Below, in pieces: positions 1-7,419 of a stretch of 13,697 nucleotides of DNA. The DNA comes from CANGYM01 sp044235825 (GTDB taxonomy: Bacteria > Pseudomonadota > Alphaproteobacteria > JAJTHO01 > CANGYM01): NCBI GenBank assembly GCA_044235825.1, contig JBIIHL010000034.1:1-13697 (forward strand), in the 5' to 3' direction. Within the stretch, counting starts at the first letter, position 1, and each line of letters begins with the position of its first letter. Position numbers and translations under genes: made by a program. The notes beneath the pieces were generated by a model, which saw only the letters and a list, made by a program, of their open reading frames with translations, was not told where the DNA came from and ran no database searches.

Positions 1-634
1 CTACGGCGGGTTTTTGGATATGGGGGATGCGGTTTTGCTGTCGTTATCGCCCGAGCTGTTTTTTCACCTGAGCCCCCAAAACGATCTGACCCTGCGCCCC
101 ATGAAGGGCACGCGCCCCCGTGACAGGCAAAACCCGATCAACGATGAGCACTTAAAAACCCACCTGCAAACCAGCGAAAAAGACCGCGCCGAAAACCTGA
201 TGATCGTGGATTTGATGCGGCATGATATGGCCAAGCTGTGTTCCGCGGGCAGTGTAACGGTGCCCCAGTTGTGGTCGGTGGAATCGTATTCCTATGTCCA
301 TCAGATGACCAGCACGCTGCGGGGCAAGGTTTACGAAAACACATCCCCCCAAACCATCCTGAAAACCCTGTTTCCCAGCGGGTCCGTCACCGGCGCCCCA
401 AAAATCAAGGCCATTGACGAAATCACGCGTATCGAACCCATGGCGCGGGGGCCGTTCTGCGGGTCCATGGGATACATCAGCGCCACAGGGACCATGCAAT
501 TTAATGTGTTGATTCGCACATTGGTTTGGGCAAAGGACACCTTGCACCTTCACACCGGCTGCGGGATTGTGGATGATTCGGACCCGATGATGGAATATCA
601 GGAAAGTTTGGCAAAGACAGGGTTTTTGGGGTAG
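1..634 (+). CDS. pabB: Aminodeoxychorismate synthase component I (PabB), C-terminal part
   Basis: This is the chorismate-binding catalytic domain that, with a glutamine amidotransferase partner, makes 4-amino-4-deoxychorismate for folate synthesis in the cytoplasm. The gene enters from the left edge; the first complete codon is at position 2, so no start is visible. Family signatures appear in order: a SPELFF block, PMKGTRPR, EKDRAENLMIVDLMRHD, FPSGSVTGAPK and GPFCGSMGYIS. The EKDRAEN and MKGTRPR forms fit PabB better than TrpE, whose equivalent usually reads like ERAEH. The protein stops right after the chorismate-binding domain, so it is not fused to an aminodeoxychorismate lyase. It converges on rpoN with only 9 bp between the two stop codons and no terminator hairpin in that gap. 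The family is certain; the PabB versus TrpE choice is quite secure. Confidence 0.9.
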   Translation, partial: YGGFLDMGDAVLLSLSPELFFHLSPQNDLTLRPMKGTRPRDRQNPINDEHLKTHLQTSEKDRAENLMIVDLMRHDMAKLCSAGSVTVPQLWSVESYSYVHQMTSTLRGKVYENTSPQTILKTLFPSGSVTGAPKIKAIDEITRIEPMARGPFCGSMGYISATGTMQFNVLIRTLVWAKDTLHLHTGCGIVDDSDPMMEYQESLAKTGFLG

Positions 635-643
635 GGGGTTTGC

Positions 644-2041
644 CTAAAGGGCAGCCTTCAGCCCACGACGACGTTGGGCGGATGAGGGGATGTTCATGGC
701 TTCGCGGTATTTGGCCACGGTGCGGCGGGCGGCTTCGATGCCTTCCTGTTTCAGGGCCTCCACCAGCGCATCGTCGGAAAGGACGGTGCGTTCCGTTTCA
801 CGGCCGATGTGATGGGCGATGCGCTCTTTGATGTATTTCGCGCTATAGGTCGTGCCGATGGCATTCGCAATGCCTTGGCCAAAAAAGTATTTCATTTCAA
901 AGGTTCCGCGCGGCGTGACCATAAATTTTTGGGTGGTGACGCGGCTGATGGTGCTTTCGTGCAGGCCCGTTTTTTCCGCCACATCCCGCAAAACCATGGG
1001 TTTTAGATACACAATCCCGTGGTTTAAAAAGGCCTGTTGCTGCTGCACGATTTCTGATGCGACCTTAAAAATCGATTCGGCCCGCTGTTGCAGGGCCCGC
1101 AGCAACCAGTCGGCGTTGCTGCGGCTTTGGGTGAGGTAGGCTTTGTCTTCTTTCCGCTGCAAACGATGTTTCAAATCATCATACACCGCCTGTTGAAAGG
1201 TAATTTTGGGAAAGGCCACCGGATTCAATTGAACCTGCCACAGGCCCGCCGCGTCCTTTTTTGCCAGAACATCGGGGATCATGGTTTCGGCGCGTTCGCT
1301 GAGAAAACGGGTGCCCGGGCGGGGATTCAGACTTTTAATTTCTGTGACCATGGCCTTCAGCTCGTCCCGCGTCACTTGGCACCATGACATGAGTTTGTCA
1401 TAGTGCTGCCCCCCCAGATCATCCAGATGATCTATCAACATTTCCATTTGGGGGTCCAGACGGTTGCGATCGCGCAGCTGCAGGCTGAGGCATTCTGCCA
1501 GCGTTCTGGCAAACAATCCTGCGGGCTCTAGGGTTTGCAAAATCTCTAGGACATGCAAAACATCCTCTGGCGCGGCCCCCAGTTGCTGAGCAATGTCCGC
1601 CGTATCGTCCACCAGATACCCCGAGGCATCCAGCCCATCCAACAACCGCAGGGCAATCAGAATATCCCCCGGGTGGGAAAACAACAGGCCGATATGACGC
1701 GTGATGTAGGAGCGCAGGCCCTCGTCTTCGCCCCGATCCAGCAGCACGTCGTGATCGGTGTCTGCGTGGGGTAAGTCGATGCAGGATAAATCCGAACTGG
1801 GATCCCAAAAATCCTGATCACTGATGTCCAGATCGTTGGGGTCCTCGGCTGAGGGCGCCTTGGCCCCCTCAGAGAGGCCATCATCCAGCTCTAAAAGGGG
1901 GTTTTCCAAAAGGTAGGGGCCAATTTCCGCGGAAATCTCCACGGACGATAACTGTAACAATTTTATGGCCTGTTGCAGCTTGGGCGTCATCACCAAGGAT
2001 TGCTGCAAGCCCGTTTGTACGCTACTGCGAAGGTTTGTCAT
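644..2041 (-). CDS. rpoN: RNA polymerase sigma-54 factor
   Basis: This 465-aa protein is the alternative sigma factor that directs RNA polymerase to -24/-12 promoters and needs AAA+ activators to open them. The N-terminal region I is glutamine- and leucine-rich (QTGLQQSLVMTPKLQQAIKL, residues 9-28), followed by an acidic region II and the core-binding domain. A helix-turn-helix segment (VAEKTGLHESTISRV) lies around residue 360, and the diagnostic RpoN box ARRTVAKYRE is at about 438-447. The length is normal for the family. The ATG start matches the conserved N-terminus, although no Shine-Dalgarno sequence precedes it. It is the last gene of the minus-strand operon, 36 bp after rsmA; the gap is AT-rich with no clear terminator, so read-through from rsmA is likely. 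No sigma-54 activator or obvious -24/-12 promoter is visible in this window. Confidence 0.97.
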   Translation of the reverse strand: MTNLRSSVQTGLQQSLVMTPKLQQAIKLLQLSSVEISAEIGPYLLENPLLELDDGLSEGAKAPSAEDPNDLDISDQDFWDPSSDLSCIDLPHADTDHDVLLDRGEDEGLRSYITRHIGLLFSHPGDILIALRLLDGLDASGYLVDDTADIAQQLGAAPEDVLHVLEILQTLEPAGLFARTLAECLSLQLRDRNRLDPQMEMLIDHLDDLGGQHYDKLMSWCQVTRDELKAMVTEIKSLNPRPGTRFLSERAETMIPDVLAKKDAAGLWQVQLNPVAFPKITFQQAVYDDLKHRLQRKEDKAYLTQSRSNADWLLRALQQRAESIFKVASEIVQQQQAFLNHGIVYLKPMVLRDVAEKTGLHESTISRVTTQKFMVTPRGTFEMKYFFGQGIANAIGTTYSAKYIKERIAHHIGRETERTVLSDDALVEALKQEGIEAARRTVAKYREAMNIPSSAQRRRGLKAAL

Positions 2042-2077
2042 CGTGTTATGCTTTTTTTAAAACCGTCTTATAAAAAT

Positions 2078-2920
2078 TTATGACAAAGAAAGATTGCCCA
2101 AATGTAAACGCGGTTGCAAAAGTTGGGCCAACGCCACAAATGTGGGAACGGGAATCTGCTCTGGCCTGTGGCTGGGGGTTAAATTCAGGGGCTCTAGGTC
2201 CTCTGAGGTCAGGGGCAGGGCCTTCATCAGGGTGCTTTGGATCATTTTCCGCCGCGCCTGAAACGCCGCCGCCGTGACGTGCTGCAGCGTTTTTACGCAC
2301 ACAGTGGTGGGTTTGGGGATCAGGCGAATGACCTGTGATGTGACTTTGGGCGGGGGCACAAAGGCCTGTCCCGATACAATGGGGCCGAGGGCCACATGGC
2401 ACAGGGCCTGCGCCAAGATGCTGAGGCGTCCGTAAACCTTACTGCCATGCCCCGCCGCCATACGTTCGCTGACTTCCTTTTGCAGCAAAACGGTGATGCT
2501 GGCGATGTCGTCCTTGGCATTCAGAAAACGGGTGAGGAGGGGCGTGCTGATGTTATAGGGCAGATTGGCGATGATGTGGCGCGGCCCCTGCCCCAACTGG
2601 GAAAAATCCACGCTCAGGGCATCTTGCATCACAATGTGCAGGGGGGCCACGGCCTGAATATCATGCAAAACACCCAAAAACTGGGGGTCTTTTTCAATGA
2701 CGATGACGTTTTGATAGCCCTCTAACAACAGGGCGCGGGTCAGGCCCCCTGGGCCCGGGCCGATTTCCACCACAGTATCCTGTTTTGCTGCACCTGAAAA
2801 GCGCACAATTTTTTTTAACACATTAAAATCAAACAAAAAATTTTGCCCATGCCGTTTTTTCGCCACCAGATCATGCTGGGCCACTATGTCCCGCAGGGGG
2901 GGCAGGGTTTCGATGCTCAT
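2078..2920 (-). CDS. rsmA: 16S rRNA (adenine(1518)-N6/adenine(1519)-N6)-dimethyltransferase
   Basis: RsmA/KsgA uses S-adenosylmethionine to dimethylate two adjacent adenosines in the 3'-terminal hairpin of 16S rRNA, a late step of 30S maturation. The N-terminal KKRHGQNFLFD motif, the SAM-binding motif VEIGPGPGGLTRALL (residues 51-65) and the catalytic NLPYNIS motif (119-125) are all present. The protein is 280 aa, typical for the family. An ATG 15 bases upstream (2935, adding MGAAG) is possible. I prefer the ATG at 2920 because it overlaps the cutA stop codon in a 4-base ATGA arrangement typical of translational coupling. It sits between cutA and rpoN in the same minus-strand operon. Confidence 0.96.
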   Translation of the reverse strand: MSIETLPPLRDIVAQHDLVAKKRHGQNFLFDFNVLKKIVRFSGAAKQDTVVEIGPGPGGLTRALLLEGYQNVIVIEKDPQFLGVLHDIQAVAPLHIVMQDALSVDFSQLGQGPRHIIANLPYNISTPLLTRFLNAKDDIASITVLLQKEVSERMAAGHGSKVYGRLSILAQALCHVALGPIVSGQAFVPPPKVTSQVIRLIPKPTTVCVKTLQHVTAAAFQARRKMIQSTLMKALPLTSEDLEPLNLTPSHRPEQIPVPTFVALAQLLQPRLHLGNLSLS

Positions 2921-3210
2921 ACCCGCTGCGCCCACGCTTGAAAGGCCGCATTGGCATCCGCAGGGATGGTGATGATGGCGGGCACGTCATAGGGATGATT
3001 TTGGGCGAGGTTGTCCGAGGCCTCTTGGGGGGTGAGGGTTTTCACCACCATCACCACCTCGGTTTCCTGAACAATCTGACCGTCCCACACAAACAGGGAT
3101 GTGACGGCGGGGATGATGTTCACGCACACGGCCAAGCGGTTTTCCAGCAGGGTGCGGGCCAAAGCCTCCGCCACGTCGGCATCAGGGCAGGGACAATAGA
3201 TCAGGTGCAT
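2917..3210 (-). CDS. cutA: Divalent-cation tolerance protein CutA
   Basis: This small trimeric PII-like protein is linked by its family name to copper and other divalent-cation tolerance; its biochemical role remains vague. At 97 aa it is slightly shorter than most CutA proteins. Characteristic segments are the N-terminal beta strand MHLIYCPCPD, the helix ending LLENRLAVCVNIIP, the VTSLFVWDGQIVQETEVVMVVKT region (about residues 40-62) and a C-terminal HPYDVPAIITIPAD segment. Its ATG shares one base with the stop of the upstream VirB6-like gene (TGATG) and its stop overlaps the rsmA start, so all three are probably translationally coupled. Nothing in the sequence links it functionally to secretion; it may simply share the transcript. 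Confidence 0.93.
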   Translation of the reverse strand: MHLIYCPCPDADVAEALARTLLENRLAVCVNIIPAVTSLFVWDGQIVQETEVVMVVKTLTPQEASDNLAQNHPYDVPAIITIPADANAAFQAWAQRV

Positions 3211-4766
3211 CAGCGCAGCACCACGCGGCGCACTTTGCTGGCAACCCCTGAGGTCGCCAGATCGCCCACAACATCCATGGCAAAATACACCATCCCCTTA
3301 AAGGTATTAAACAGGCTGTCGGCGATTTCTAAACTCAGGCCCGTTTTAAACACCGATTCCGCCATGGACCGCGCCTGTTTCAGGGCGTTGATGCCGGCAA
3401 AACTGGTAATCAAAATCATCCACAGGGGCCATGCGTACATAAAGTTTTTGGGGGTCACCAACGTTGATTGGATCAAATTGGGATCTTTGGTAAATTGATA
3501 CCAGACATATGAATCCATGGCGGCGATGACCGAAAGGCCAATCCCCAGAAAGATAATGGTGGCCCCCCCCTGCAGGACGGCAAAAAAGGCGGTTTTGATG
3601 ACCTCTCGCCCCGCGGGAATGATGCCGATGATCATAATCAAACTCCAGAATGCCGACAGGATAAAAGGCAGCATGGCGGCCTCGAGCATATAAAGGCCGA
3701 TCATCAGATATTTATACAGGGCAATCATAAACAGGCCAAACCCAAAAATCATGGCGATGATGACGTTAAACAAAGCTTCGGCAGGGTTTGCCCCAGAAAA
3801 TTTATTTTTCACCAGATCCACGAGCGCCACCAGAGCCTTCCAACCCCAGCTAAAAACGCCCCCTATAAACCCTTCCACCCTGTCCATGGTGCAAAACAGT
3901 GCCGCAGAGGCACCTTCTTCCTTACAAAAGTCAAACTTGTATTTGTCTTCTGCTTTTTTGTTGGCCTCGAAACACCGGTCGCGGTCGTTGGGGTTGGCGA
4001 AGCCGAGGATGCTCATGCTGATGCACAGGTTGTTCATGCTGACGCTCTGGGCGTAGGTGGTTTGCTCGACAATGCCGCGAATGATGCGCTCTAGCGGGTC
4101 ACTGCCCCCCGAGTTTCCTAAGCAGCTGGGGTCTGTTGTGGCTTTGCCCTCTGTTGCATCCCTAGCCAAGGTGGATGACACCTGCAGCAAGCTGAAATTG
4201 GCGTTAATCAAACTTTTGAAAATCGGATACACCACATTGTTGGGAATAAAGTTGGGATTCATGACAATCAAAAACACCACAATGGCCACCCCCCACAGAT
4301 TGAAAATCTGGTTATAGGTATCGGCAATCTGGCCATAGGGGGTAAAGGGAAACAGCATCCGCAGCACATAAAACAGCGAAAACAGCACCAACAAAATCAA
4401 CCCCAACCCCACGGCCGCATCGGCAATTTTGGCATTAAAGGCCTTTTGCAGGGCCGCAAAGGCCCGCAGGAAATTTTGGGTCAAACTGGCCGCCGGATTG
4501 TTGCCGGTGACATCGCCCTGAATGCTTTCAAAGGTCTGGCAGGTTTCCGCCAGACGTTTTTGACCGACTGCGAATGAACCAAAGCCCTCTTTTTTTATCG
4601 CATCGTTGATAGTGGGTGGCTTGGTGGGCTTTGTGGGGGGGGGACCACCTACGCCCTCTATAACCGTGTTGGCGGGCTTGAAAATGTCGGATACACCCTG
4701 CGCATGGGCCCCCTGCCCCCACAACAGGCCCAGCAGCATCACGATGATCAGGGGGATGCGGGTCAT
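3210..4766 (-). CDS. VirB6/TrbL-type inner-membrane channel protein with signal peptide
   Basis: This 518-aa protein is probably a polytopic VirB6/TrbL-family component of a type IV secretion system. Residues 1-22 are a clear signal peptide with a likely cut after AHA. A proline-rich segment (about 41-53) and a periplasmic stretch follow, then hydrophobic segments near 117-137, 156-170, 329-349, 352-380, 393-417 and 441-459. A cysteine-containing loop lies between the second and third (about 215-295). Residues 127-187 align by eye with 281-341 of the upstream gene's product: both have L-x-PF-x-P-x-G, a following T-x-N and a hydrophobic stretch ending in N-x-N, so the two look like divergent paralogues. 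Its ATG overlaps the upstream stop in an ATGA. No other vir/trb/tra genes are in the window. The family call rests on topology and context. Confidence 0.65.
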   Translation of the reverse strand: MTRIPLIIVMLLGLLWGQGAHAQGVSDIFKPANTVIEGVGGPPPTKPTKPPTINDAIKKEGFGSFAVGQKRLAETCQTFESIQGDVTGNNPAASLTQNFLRAFAALQKAFNAKIADAAVGLGLILLVLFSLFYVLRMLFPFTPYGQIADTYNQIFNLWGVAIVVFLIVMNPNFIPNNVVYPIFKSLINANFSLLQVSSTLARDATEGKATTDPSCLGNSGGSDPLERIIRGIVEQTTYAQSVSMNNLCISMSILGFANPNDRDRCFEANKKAEDKYKFDFCKEEGASAALFCTMDRVEGFIGGVFSWGWKALVALVDLVKNKFSGANPAEALFNVIIAMIFGFGLFMIALYKYLMIGLYMLEAAMLPFILSAFWSLIMIIGIIPAGREVIKTAFFAVLQGGATIIFLGIGLSVIAAMDSYVWYQFTKDPNLIQSTLVTPKNFMYAWPLWMILITSFAGINALKQARSMAESVFKTGLSLEIADSLFNTFKGMVYFAMDVVGDLATSGVASKVRRVVLR

Positions 4767-6964
4767 GATACGGGGGTCCTCTGCCTGCTGCCCTCAGGCT
4801 GTCTCTCAAAGGTATTTATAGTGTTCGCCCTCCCACTCCCTTGATTGGTGGCTTGGGTCTGTTGGCCCGTATTGTTGGCATTCTGTGGATCGGACTTGGC
4901 CTCAGAACCCTCTTTGGGTTTTTCTTTGTCGTCTTTTTTGTCTTTTTTGGGCTTTTCACCGGATTTCATCCAAGCGTTTTGGGCCACATCACTGGCTAGG
5001 CCCACGGTTTTACCACCGGCGGCTTTGTAATGCTCCACATTGCCCATAGTGTTGCTGACCAGTTTTTGCAATCCATCGGCCAGACCACCCCCGCCCACCC
5101 AGTCCATCTTGGCGGCCAAGCGCAGCGAGCTGTTGATGAAGAGGGTGAAAAACGCCAAGCTGATCCAGATGCTTTTGGTGATCATGGGGAAAACGGCTTC
5201 TCCCTCTTTTTGCTCACGAAATTCGGCCTGTAAATCATAGGGGGCTTTGGCGATGCCCTGAACGTACCCTTCGGAATCATTGCAAAGGGTCACGGGGCCC
5301 GATGGCGTTTGGGCCACCTCCATATTGCACACAACGTTCGATGATAATCCCAGCATGCTATAGGTCACGGCAAAAATCATGATGGGGCTGATCCACCCCT
5401 TAACACTGGTGGCGAAAACCCCCCGCGTGGGGCGAAAGGCAAAGGCCGCCACAGCGGGGGCCAGTTTAAAAAACTCAAAGGCAATTTTCCAAAAGGCCTG
5501 CGCCGTGGTGGCAATAATCCCCAAAATGGCCGTGGCCGACATCACCGCCAAGGGAACGGCGCTAATGAGGACCATAATTTGCATGGCTTGTGTTCTTTTA
5601 GCGTCAGCATCGCCCAAAAGTAATCCACCAATACTATTACTACCAGTTAGCGGATTATTATTTTTTATCACCTCAGGTAGGAAGCCAGTCACTTTCCCCA
5701 CTATGCCTGTATCATTAAAATCCCCCTCCAACCGCTTCAAACTGGCCATGGATATGCGCAGGGTTTGTTTTAGGGGTTGCATGGCCTGATCCACGGTACA
5801 GGTCATGCGGGTGGCCAGCAGTTTGGCATCTTCGCCGGCATCCCCCGACAGGGATTGGCCCTTAGCCGTCTTGCATTCGGACGATATGGTGGCGGTGCTT
5901 TGGAACGTACCCGTGCTGAGATCCCCCAGATCCGTCATTAAACTCATGATGGGAAAAAACACCAGAGAGGTGAGCAAGTTAAGATTGCTCAGCATCAACG
6001 CCACAATCCCTACCGTTCCGGTTAAGGTCAACAGGCCGTTCATGGTCTGGCCCGCATTCCCCGGGGGACCAAAGGGCATCAGCAGCTTAGCAATGGCCCA
6101 CAACGCCATGATGCTGTAGATCACCATCACCACGCTCAGCAGCCCAGGGCCCAAATGATCGTCAAACAGCACCACCGCCGTTTCAATCACCTTGGCCAAG
6201 GCCTGAATCACGCCCGTGCCCACATCCGTGATTTTATCCAGCGCCAACAGGGCTGTACCGATGGCACCGATGCCGCCGCCGTTGGGGCGGCAAACACGAC
6301 CAGAGGTCGTATATTTTTGAAATGGTCCGCCGCAGGTGCAGCCTACGTACCCTAAAATTTCCGCAGTCTTTGCTTGGCCATTCGCGCCACTCCCATAATA
6401 TATTGGCACACCAGCCGCTATGATATTTTCAAACGTGTCTGGTTTTCCGTAAATTTTATTCAGTCTGATACCATCCCCTATGGTGCCTTCGCCGGCATTA
6501 TAGGCGGATGATATAATGTCACAGCGATCTGTTTTTAAAGTGTTTTTCAGGTAACAAAGATATTCCCCTGCTCTAAGCAAATTCTGAACTTCGTTCCCTG
6601 CCCCAAAAATATTCAAAGGCGTTTTAGATCCCCGAGGATACGTTGGGTTTGCATGATACTGGGGACCCAATTGCCCACATCCCACAAAACCATAAGCATT
6701 TTGAAAACCATTATTTGGCGCATCACCACTTTCACTGGCCTGTATGCTAATGATTCTGCCAGAAGGTAACCGACATGGGGGTTTATAATCCGAAGGAATC
6801 CCATTGGTGCCCGCGCCTGCCCCCGTAGTATACAAAGCATCCACAATTTGCGCCGCCTGAGGGCACGACATGGCCCAAGCCCCCTGCCCGCCCAGCATCA
6901 TCATCACCCAAGCGCACAACGCCAGAGCCCACACACGCCGCAAAAAGCCGAATCGTGTTTTCAT
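4763..6964 (-). CDS. Lytic-transglycosylase-like domain fused to a VirB6/TrbL-type membrane protein
   Basis: First gene of the minus-strand operon, 733 aa. Residues 1-31 form a signal peptide (cut near AWA). Residues 65-165 show the order of motifs of a lysozyme-like SLT domain: ASESG with a probable catalytic glutamate E78, YGFVGCGQLG (91-100), GEYLCYLKNTL (133-143) and SSAYNAGEGTI (152-162). A cysteine-rich linker follows (C209, C211, C225). The rest resembles VirB6/TrbL: hydrophobic segments near 273-296, 312-341, 464-490, 524-542 and 595-612, and a lysine-rich, low-complexity hydrophilic tail from about 668. It therefore appears to join a VirB1-like peptidoglycan hydrolase to a VirB6-like channel subunit. 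The ATG has a good ribosome binding site (AAGGA, 6971-6975 on the + strand as tcctt) and a promoter upstream. No SLT active-site test is possible here; the domain call is by motif pattern. Confidence 0.65.
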   Translation of the reverse strand: MKTRFGFLRRVWALALCAWVMMMLGGQGAWAMSCPQAAQIVDALYTTGAGAGTNGIPSDYKPPCRLPSGRIISIQASESGDAPNNGFQNAYGFVGCGQLGPQYHANPTYPRGSKTPLNIFGAGNEVQNLLRAGEYLCYLKNTLKTDRCDIISSAYNAGEGTIGDGIRLNKIYGKPDTFENIIAAGVPIYYGSGANGQAKTAEILGYVGCTCGGPFQKYTTSGRVCRPNGGGIGAIGTALLALDKITDVGTGVIQALAKVIETAVVLFDDHLGPGLLSVVMVIYSIMALWAIAKLLMPFGPPGNAGQTMNGLLTLTGTVGIVALMLSNLNLLTSLVFFPIMSLMTDLGDLSTGTFQSTATISSECKTAKGQSLSGDAGEDAKLLATRMTCTVDQAMQPLKQTLRISMASLKRLEGDFNDTGIVGKVTGFLPEVIKNNNPLTGSNSIGGLLLGDADAKRTQAMQIMVLISAVPLAVMSATAILGIIATTAQAFWKIAFEFFKLAPAVAAFAFRPTRGVFATSVKGWISPIMIFAVTYSMLGLSSNVVCNMEVAQTPSGPVTLCNDSEGYVQGIAKAPYDLQAEFREQKEGEAVFPMITKSIWISLAFFTLFINSSLRLAAKMDWVGGGGLADGLQKLVSNTMGNVEHYKAAGGKTVGLASDVAQNAWMKSGEKPKKDKKDDKEKPKEGSEAKSDPQNANNTGQQTQATNQGSGRANTINTFERQPEGSRQRTPVS

Positions 6965-6970
6965 GCAGAA

Positions 6971-6975
6971 TCCTT
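6971..6975 (-). promoter_or_regulatory. Shine-Dalgarno site of the VirB1/VirB6 fusion gene
   Basis: The minus strand reads AAGGA six bases before the ATG at 6964. It is one of the few clear ribosome binding sites in the window and supports this start for the first gene of the operon. Confidence 0.7.
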
Positions 6976-6983
6976 ACAGGCCG

Positions 6984-7014
6984 ATTATAATAAAATTTGC
7001 GACAAAAGTCACAA
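6984..7014 (-). promoter_or_regulatory. Probable sigma-70 promoter of the virB6-cutA-rsmA-rpoN operon
   Basis: On the minus strand there is a perfect -10 (TATAAT, 6984-6989) and a weaker -35 (TTGTGA, 7009-7014) separated by 19 bp, slightly long. Transcription would start near 6977 and give a leader of about 13 bases containing the AAGGA ribosome binding site. The -35 is overlapped by the inverted repeat at 7004-7019, a plausible operator. It is the only good promoter seen ahead of the five-gene run, so it probably serves all of it. Confidence 0.6.
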
Positions 7015-7019
7015 CTTTT
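7004..7019. repeat. Perfect inverted repeat (6-4-6) over the operon -35
   Basis: AAAAGT-CACA-ACTTTT is a perfect 6-bp inverted repeat with a 4-bp spacer, covering the -35 of the minus-strand operon promoter. It shares a GT-N4-AC core with the second inverted repeat at 7068-7081. It could be a repressor operator. A hairpin role is less likely because the transcript would start downstream of it. Confidence 0.5.
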
Positions 7020-7052
7020 TTCAGGCCCATGGTCCAGTCATGGGGGCGGATC

Positions 7053-7081
7053 TTGACATCCCTGCAAATTGTCGTTACAAT
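7053..7081 (+). promoter_or_regulatory. Near-consensus sigma-70 promoter of the brnA-like gene
   Basis: A perfect -35 (TTGACA, 7053-7058), an optimal 17-bp spacer and a -10 of TACAAT (7076-7081, 5 of 6 consensus bases). The expected transcription start is around 7088, immediately at the first ATG of the gene (7089), so the message may be leaderless. An inverted repeat overlaps the -10. Confidence 0.75.
7068..7081. repeat. Perfect inverted repeat (5-4-5) over the brnA -10
   Basis: ATTGT-CGTT-ACAAT is a perfect 5-bp inverted repeat with a 4-bp spacer, overlapping the -10 box of the plus-strand promoter. BrnA-family antitoxins are DNA-binding autoregulators, so this is a natural candidate for its own operator. 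The core GT-N4-AC is the same as in the repeat at 7004-7019. Confidence 0.45.
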
Positions 7082-7088
7082 AAAATGC

Positions 7089-7403
7089 ATGAAGATCACC
7101 TATCATACCCCAAAGCACGAAAAAAACCAAAACGTTATGAATCCAAAATCCGATCCCTTTGAATGGACGGAGGAGACCTTTCAAAAGGCCCGTCCTGCCC
7201 CTGATGTTCTGCCCCCCGCTTTTTTTGACGGTATCCGTGACGCCAGAGCGCACACCAAAACCAGAGGACCACAAAAATCCCCCACAAAAAAACAAGTGAC
7301 TTTGCGCTTGGACGAGGACCTGCTGACTATGCTCAGACAAACCGGCCACGGCTGGCAAACACGTTTAAACAAACAGCTGCGAACGTTGTTTCTGGATACA
7401 TAG
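7089..7403 (+). CDS. brnA: BrnA-type antitoxin (orphan)
   Basis: This 104-aa protein has the layout of BrnA antitoxins, which neutralise the BrnT ribonuclease toxin and repress their own promoter. The family-like parts are an FEWTEETFQKARPAPDVLPP segment (residues 24-43), a basic linker and a C-terminal ribbon-helix-helix-like stretch, KQVTLRLDEDLLTML then TGHGWQTRLNKQLRTL (68-100). No BrnT is encoded beside it; brnT normally precedes brnA directly. The start is uncertain. ATG 7089 sits at the predicted transcription start (leaderless), while ATG 7137 gives an 88-aa protein that begins where family members usually begin. Neither has a Shine-Dalgarno sequence. The extra 16 residues (MKITYHTPKHEKN...) look like the start of BrnT/DUF497 proteins and may be a relic. 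It converges on terC with 16 bp between the stop codons. Confidence 0.75.
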   Translation: MKITYHTPKHEKNQNVMNPKSDPFEWTEETFQKARPAPDVLPPAFFDGIRDARAHTKTRGPQKSPTKKQVTLRLDEDLLTMLRQTGHGWQTRLNKQLRTLFLDT

Positions 7404-7419
7404 GGTGTGTTCTTTGGGG

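Noticed and set aside
2042..2077. AT-rich gap between rsmA and rpoN as a terminator or rpoN promoter
   Set aside because: Only an A/T stem can be drawn and the -35/-10 matches are poor; simple read-through is the better reading.
6870..7403. Long form of the brnA frame starting at 6870 (177 aa)
   Set aside because: It would begin inside the opposite-strand secretion gene and read through both promoters; the residues before 7089 have no protein-like character.
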